Of a stretch of 64,000 nt of DNA, positions 58,409-64,000 are shown piece after piece. The translations under genes and the position numbers were made by a program. The notes beneath the pieces are model-generated. The model searched no databases and was not told where the DNA came from. It saw nothing but the letters and a program-made list of their open reading frames with translations. Origin of the DNA: Bugula neritina (lineage: Eukaryota; Bryozoa; Gymnolaemata; Cheilostomatida; Bugulidae); the NCBI GenBank assembly GCA_964035545.1, contig OZ037768.1, forward strand, positions 4,641,241-4,705,240, given 5' to 3'. Numbering within the stretch: the stretch's first letter is position 1; the number at the start of each line of letters is the position of its first letter.

Positions 58409-60136
58409 CTAAGAATTTAGAGAATCTGTAAGACAATCATGGACAAATAACACGAGCTCTATCTTATTAATGCAACTGTTAATAGTATTTCTTTCCAACT
58501 CTTCATTATTCTTTATAGCCTCATCACCAACAGTAATTGTAATTTCTGATTGTCTGTCGCTCCCTTTTCCAAGGTTTTCAAGTGAAGCTTTTAATTGTTT
58601 CAGCTCATAGTGTAAGCAATTGCCGATCGGTTCCACATAAGATTTGATATATCGGTTCATCTGTCTAGTGTATGGAGCTGAGCGACTTTTATCCCTGGAT
58701 GTCAAATATCTAGCCAGATTCAATGCCGCAGAAATTTTATCTAAATCAGCTATTAACCTACCATTGTCACCATTTGGCACCAAAAATATCTTGTCCATTA
58801 AATCCAAAGCATATACTGCACCTTTGTCATTGTCTCCAGTAGACCAGCACTCATGTATAAAATCCTTAATCAAAGAATATGTATAACTTAAAATTTTTGG
58901 ACTATCTTCGCCATCAAGAATATACTTGAACAGATGATACCTGGCTCTGTGATTAAATTTGCTAAGCAGCTGAGGTAGAGCTTTAGCTGCGTTTTGGCGA
59001 ATAGTCATCAAATCACTGAATTGCATTGACCAAAACAGATAGTCAATAGTGTCCTTTATCATAGTTTGCTCTGCATAACTTTCTGAGAGTTCTGCTACGC
59101 CTATCGGTGATAGAAGTGACCTCAATAATCTTATAGCTTTTAAAGCTACAACACTGTTTCTTGATCGAATGTATACGTGGCTTAAAGATGGAAACACAAT
59201 TGACAACTTATGTGCGCTTGACATTATTTGTGGAACATGCTCTTCATACTTATTTTCATAAAACAGAATGTAAGCGAGATTAGCCAATCCTGGCAAGGAA
59301 ACCGAGCTTTCGTTTATATCGGCTGAACACATATCTTCTTCAATTGGTTGGGCAATCAATTTCCTAGTGGTAAATGAAATGGCAGGCTGGTCAGCAGCTT
59401 TCTCTATAGTAAACAAATAGGTCAGTGTGGGACTCAAGATTGCCAAAGAGTCAATGACACTATCAACGCAATGAGCAAGTATTTCACTGGGGTTATCATA
59501 AAGAATGTAGAGCATTGGATAGTGCAAAACCTGAGTAAGATATATCGTAATCCATCTTCTGTTCTGAATCAAATCATTACATAGAGCCTCTTTGGCCAAG
59601 TTACTCAGGAAATTATTGGCGAAACCAATGACGTAGCTCAGCATATCATTTGTCTCGGTGGTGCCTGTGGAGGATATTAGTCCTGGATGTGCCTCGTCTT
59701 CAGCAATGCTGTAGGTTTGACTGGTCCATGCAAGGGATTTTATGTGACCTAATAATGTGCTGCAAGCAATGTCTAAAGACTGCTGTTTAGGAGGCAGTTT
59801 GCATAACACTTGAGCAAGAAGGGGCACAAGCAATTTGTATAAAGTACCATTTTTAAAGGCATTGCATGACTCTAAAAAAGCATATGCTAACTCCTTAGGT
59901 TGACCAATATCTATCATGTGCTTATAAAATGCAAGTAAAACATCAATCTGTCCTTTGGCTAAATCTTGCTCTTGCAACCAGTCATTTAAACAGGAAATAA
60001 CGCTCCAACCATGCTCTTTCAAGTCATCTTTACTTGAATCTAAAGTATCTATCAAATCCTCAATATTGTCTTGACCATCTCCGATACCTGATTTAATCTT
60101 CTCCACCAGAAACTGAATTTTTACTTGGTCTTCCAT
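58409..60136 (-). CDS. GLMN: Glomulin (FAP68), intronless
   Basis: One uninterrupted ORF of 575 residues (human glomulin is 594). It is an all-helical HEAT-like repeat protein throughout, with no signal peptide or membrane segment. Family features: PKELAYAFLESCNAF (human NPKELLLGLLELI), SLPGLANLAYILFYENKYEE (human DSMASLAYLVFVQG), YHLFKYIL (human YTLFRCLL), DKISAALNLARYLTSRDKSR (human DRIMASLNLLRYLVIKD), and SEITITVGDEAIKNN near the C-terminus (human SITVSGEEIPN). Glomulin binds the RING protein RBX1 and blocks E2 access, restraining cullin-RING ligases such as SCF-FBXW7. ATG at 60134-60136, the first Met of the frame. Unlike every other gene here it has no intron. The similarity is moderate and spread over the length, so the call rests on order, length and the C-terminal motif. 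Confidence 0.8.
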   Translation of the reverse strand: MEDQVKIQFLVEKIKSGIGDGQDNIEDLIDTLDSSKDDLKEHGWSVISCLNDWLQEQDLAKGQIDVLLAFYKHMIDIGQPKELAYAFLESCNAFKNGTLYKLLVPLLAQVLCKLPPKQQSLDIACSTLLGHIKSLAWTSQTYSIAEDEAHPGLISSTGTTETNDMLSYVIGFANNFLSNLAKEALCNDLIQNRRWITIYLTQVLHYPMLYILYDNPSEILAHCVDSVIDSLAILSPTLTYLFTIEKAADQPAISFTTRKLIAQPIEEDMCSADINESSVSLPGLANLAYILFYENKYEEHVPQIMSSAHKLSIVFPSLSHVYIRSRNSVVALKAIRLLRSLLSPIGVAELSESYAEQTMIKDTIDYLFWSMQFSDLMTIRQNAAKALPQLLSKFNHRARYHLFKYILDGEDSPKILSYTYSLIKDFIHECWSTGDNDKGAVYALDLMDKIFLVPNGDNGRLIADLDKISAALNLARYLTSRDKSRSAPYTRQMNRYIKSYVEPIGNCLHYELKQLKASLENLGKGSDRQSEITITVGDEAIKNNEELERNTINSCINKIELVLFVHDCLTDSLNS

Positions 60137-60584
60137 TAGTCGTATTTAGTTCATTTTATCTCTACTCAACACTACAACAATCAAATTCAGTTCAGGGTGG
60201 CATGCTGGTTAAATTACCAACACAGTAACATACAAAATCTCTTACAAAAATGCATTCATAGAATATTTGAAAGCGATGGTTTTCTGAGTTGAGTATTTTT
60301 TACTAATCAGTATGACTATAATCTCCTCTCCATTATTTGGTGTTTCACTCTTATGCAAGTCATAATTTCATCTGTAAGATGTTGTACTACAGAGTGAGAG
60401 TCTGATGCGCTGTCAAAGCTAGTTTAAAATTTTGATAAGCTAAAGATGTGTTTAGCAAATATGAAAGGTATATTTTTACAAAAAAAAATAACATTCAACT
60501 TCAAGTTGAAGTTTCTTCATCTTGCATGTGGTTAGTAGTTAAAAAGGTGAATCCATAAAATAAAAAATGCAGTTGGCTAGTGAT

Positions 60585-60890
60585 ACTGATACCGGTGATA
60601 GTGTTACATTTAGTTTTCCTTTGAGAGTTAGACTTAGTGACTTACACTCATACAACTAGTGTTACTGCTGTTGTACTTTACCGCTTTACGAATGAAGAAT
60701 AACTCAAACTATAAGTCTAAGAATAAGATTAACTTCAAGTTAAAATATAAATTAAAATAAGGCATAATCATAATGATAAGCGGTTAGACTTAGAGTTAGC
60801 GTTACACTTACTGTTACTGTTAGAGTAAGTAAGACTAAGAGTTACTGTTACAGTAACTGTAAGTTGTTGCTCAAGTTACTATAGCTACAA
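60585..60890. repeat. Drifting 6-bp-periodic tract
   Basis: Series GTTAGA CTTAGA GTTAGC, then GTTACA CTTACT GTTACT, and GTTAGA GTAAGT AAGACT. Some words resemble the TTAGGG telomere unit, but no perfect TTAGGG run is present. Confidence 0.7.
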
Positions 60891-61414
60891 GCCTACGCTA
60901 TTAATTTATAATTGCATTTAATCTTGTGATGAAAAAAATGTGGTTATCATATTCAAATATATTAATATACCGCCATTTAATTTTATATTTAAGTTTGCTG
61001 AAGGAACTTAAATTGCGATAAGCAAACGATCTTGAAGTTTATCATTTGCCCTTTTCCATTTTTGACGATTTTAATGCAAAACCGGAGAGCGACATCAACA
61101 CTAATTGGCGGTTTTTAAATGAACACGCCCATTCAACTTTGACACACATGTCCTATAGTAAAGTACTATCCTTTTTGTACTAAATAGTTGTTGTTGGTGA
61201 CATGCGTCATAACCGGTCACATGAACTTGTAGTTTCTCTTTAACAAAAATTACGCAACAATTAATAATATAAATTTATAATTTGTTCCATTTGAAAAAAG
61301 TTTTGCTTCGGCACAGTAACAGCGGCTTTTACTTTAACATTAAATAAAAAAGTATGTGATGACTAATACAAATATTTTCTAGTTATAAAATATATCCGAG
61401 GATAAAGACAAAGG

Positions 61415-61760
61415 ACAGGTTGAACTTGAGTCTTGAGGTATGTTGATGTTCATGTTCACTTTGACTTTCACTTTCAGTATGACTATGGCCATGGGTAACA
61501 CTAACAGTTCTGGTTCATGACTTCATCTGTTTAGTGTGAGTGTTCTGTGTTCATGTTGATGTTCATGTTAAACTCGAAATCCAAGTCGAAGTTAATAATT
61601 ATATTTACAACATTAAATTTAATAATTATTATATAAATATTTTTTAATTTCAAGTTATTGCTTCGACTCTGAGTCTTGGCTTGAGTCAGGCTGAGTGTCA
61701 CTGTCAGAATGAGAATGTCAATGAGAGTTAGTGTTAGTAATAGTAGTGCTAGTGCTGAGT
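61415..61760. repeat. Drifting 6-bp-periodic tract
   Basis: Series TGTTGA TGTTCA TGTTCA, then CTTTGA CTTTCA CTTTCA, GTATGA CTATGG CCATGG, with a second block GAGAGT TAGTGT TAGTAA TAGTAG near 61720-61745. Confidence 0.75.
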
Positions 61761-62732
61761 TCTATTTCTTCGAGAAATGGCAAAATGGAAATAAAAATAA
61801 CTTTTTGTCAAAATATTATTAGTAAAACTAAGTCAAAATATAATAATAATATCTAAAGTAAAAGTTAAAAAAAGTAGTCACTAAACATAAAATGCTTTTA
61901 AGTGCAATTTAGCTTTTTGTTTTTTATTGGTGTGCTAACAAATACATTGCTAATAATAATTAATTATATACATCAAAGTTCAACATCAGACCCATTTTAA
62001 AGTTTGGGTTTAATATCAAAGAATTTATTTGTTTTAGACTCAAGTAATTTCATCACTAATACTATTAGTATAAAATACTGCTTCAATGTGATATTTAATT
62101 TTATTGTTTAGCAATAAATACAATTAAATGGCTTAACCTACTGTATTTCTCTTCTAATAGTGATACTTGTATGCACCCTACTTTAATATTAGTATAAATA
62201 TCTAGTAATAACAAGCGAAATATTTATTTACTTATTTATATTAATCACTTCTGAGATAGGTTTTAAAGTTTTAGTTTAGTGCTTTGGATTCTTTCACTTT
62301 CTAAAACCCTTTTGAACGAAGGCTTAGCTGAGTAATTATTCAAGCACATTAACTTGCTAGCAACAATAAATAAATAGATGACTTCTTTGAAATAGACTGT
62401 CAAACAGAATGAAATGAAAAATGAAAAAGAGTGTGAAATATTGAATGACTATCAATGAAACTGCAAAAAGTAAGGGTTGTGTTAGGAAGAGGAAGCCGAT
62501 AATTCTATAAGCAACAAGAGAATTCGTTTTGCTTGGTATATAAATCCATCTGCATTATGTACAATATATAAATGTCTTAAAAATCTTGAAAGGACCTTTA
62601 ATAAAATAGAGATACAAACAACAGTGATTATATTTGATTTATTTCTGTTGAATTGTGCATCGCTTTGAAATTTATTTATTAATAGAAAAGTCTTATACTT
62701 TACTTTCAGGAGTGCAGGAGAACAGAGTGATA

Positions 62733-63220
62733 ATGGCGTATTTTGTAGAAGGAACATCATATATGGGTCGGCCACCCACCTATAATGAATATCTTAGGGA
62801 AGTTTTACCTGTAGTTCATGAGCCAACTGGAACTAATGGATTGATTGCCATTGACTTTTTGCCTACTGAGGTAATGCACTGTATAGCAGGGCTACTATAT
62901 ATAGTATGCTGTTTCTAAACAGTTCCACTTGTTTTAATTTTTTGGTGTAGCATACCATCACATGCTTAGCATATATGCCAGGTGTGTTTTTTACTTTAAG
63001 TTATTTGTTGTAGATGATTGCACACATCATGCAGTATCTTACCGTGTCAGACCGGAAAGATGCAGCTCTTGTGTGCAAAAAGTGGTACCAGGCTTCGATG
63101 GCGCCACAAATACAGAAGAATATGATGATATCTGTTAAATCTTCTGTTACAAAACCAAGACCATTCACCGGACTGAAAAATCGCCAAGGTGAAATTACCA
63201 ACCAATCATATCTTGTTTAA
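62733..63220 (+). CDS. F-box protein, short or 3'-incomplete
   Basis: Two exons, 62733-62870 and 63014 onward. Exon 1 encodes MAYFVEGTSYMGRPPTYNEY and continues to DFLPTE. Exon 2 completes an F-box: LPTEMIAHIMQYLTVSDRKD, then AALVCKKWYQASM. F-box proteins bind SKP1 and bring substrates to SCF ubiquitin ligases; the substrate-binding part (LRR, WD40 or other) should follow. If exon 2 is read to its TAA at 63220 the product is 114 residues with almost no substrate domain. A possible donor CAAG|GTGAAA at about 63190 would instead lead to exons beyond the window, but no compatible exon is found before 64000. The type of F-box protein cannot be set from this part. Confidence 0.65.
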
Positions 63221-64000
63221 TGTACCATGGTTCTTCCACAGCTTATGTCTAACCCTGAAGGGCTTCTATGCCATGTGTATTAGGTATATTTTCTTACAAA
63301 TATTGTATATAGAAATACCCTCATAAAATAGCAATATAATGTTCAACACTGTCGCATTCTGTCCATACTAGGTGTGATCAAGATATTTTGGCTGAAATAC
63401 TTAAACATGGTTATTAGACACTTGATTTGTTTCAATACGAAATAATTACCATTAATCATGCTTACTTAATTTTAAATACCAAAACACAATTAATCCTGAA
63501 ATGACAGTTTAAAAATGGTGCATAAGAACAAGAAAAACAATAACCTCATACTTTGGGTCAGTTTAATAATTGTTTTACAGCTTTGTTTAGCTTAGATATA
63601 TTTTTAATATCAACATGTGCTGAATCTCAATAAGATATTTTGTTATTGAGAAATTTTGTTGGTTGATGGCTGAAATGCAGCTACAAAAACTGCATAGAGA
63701 TTTACTCCACCCTACAACCACCATGGGCACTACGAAAATCATTTCCGTTTACATTAATGAATATTTTCTCCACCAAGTGGCATCTATTGAACATTACCTG
63801 CTAAGAATTCAACACCAAAATGTACACTAAGCAACAGCTACAATTAAAATGACTACAATTTTTTAGTTCGTGTCATAAAAAACTGAATTGTATTATTATT
63901 TTGCCAGTTGATTTTGTTCAAGCCTTAACTTTGTGACATTTTTACGTACTTCTAAGCAATAAATGTCTCTGATTGAAAATATGAGCTTGGGCCCTAGATG
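63221..64000. other. Right end of window, no gene recognised
   Basis: AT-rich sequence that is either the 3' UTR and downstream flank of the F-box gene or a long intron of it. No exon with homology or a compatible phase is found. Confidence 0.5.

Larger units (their letters stand above)
60137..62732. promoter_or_regulatory. Divergent intergenic region, GLMN / F-box gene
   Basis: A 2.6-kb region with both promoters implied. It carries 6-bp-periodic tracts at about 60585-60890 and 61415-61760. A 3' splice site TACTTTCAG at about 62709 suggests a 5' UTR exon of the F-box gene upstream. No other gene is seen. Confidence 0.5.

Overview
This is eukaryotic nuclear DNA from an animal. It is AT-rich, its genes have many short exons bounded by GT-AG introns, and the protein set is bilaterian (ADAM, OXR1, MUL1, MRPL44, PHF20, MBD protein, TBC1D31, glomulin, F-box). 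The mix suggests an invertebrate, possibly a lophotrochozoan, but the sequence alone does not fix the phylum. There is no prokaryotic, CRISPR, phage or rRNA content. For every multi-exon gene except the short F-box model I assembled exons by hand. Exon lengths and splice phases close to an open frame ending in a stop. The first gene runs off the left edge.

Layout: (1) 3-3638 (+) 3' part of a membrane ADAM whose zinc motif has lost its catalytic Glu. (2) 4458-19404 (-) OXR1/NCOA7 with LysM, GRAM and TLDc domains, 14 exons, with introns packed with minisatellites that often touch splice sites. (3) 22545-26161 (+) MUL1, a mitochondrial RING E3 ligase. (4) 27290-32671 (+) an unrecognised type I membrane protein with a CUB-like ectodomain. 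(5) 34126-35667 (+) a small unrecognised single-pass membrane protein whose tail shares a tyrosine motif with gene 4. (6) 36281-39856 (-) MRPL44. (7) 41985-50139 (+) PHF20-like Tudor/C2H2/PHD chromatin reader. (8) 50482-51853 (-) methyl-CpG-binding-domain protein. (9) 54082-58295 (+) TBC1D31 without the family's long coiled-coil tail. (10) 58409-60136 (-) intronless glomulin. (11) 62733-63220 (+) an F-box protein, short or 3'-incomplete.

The genes do not form one pathway. Loose themes are mitochondria and redox (OXR1, MUL1, MRPL44), chromatin reading (PHF20, MBD) and ubiquitin ligases (MUL1, glomulin as RBX1 inhibitor, F-box). Genes mostly alternate strand. Convergent pairs are close (113-820 bp); divergent pairs are separated by 2.1-3.1 kb.

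The most unusual signals are non-coding. All four divergent intergenic regions carry long, drifting 6-bp-periodic tracts that I do not see in the convergent gaps. A 22-bp minisatellite in OXR1 has copied an exon end and its 5' splice site ten times. A small inverted-repeat element family has one copy whose terminus supplies part of an ADAM splice donor. The neighbouring membrane genes 4 and 5 are the best candidates for an undescribed protein system.
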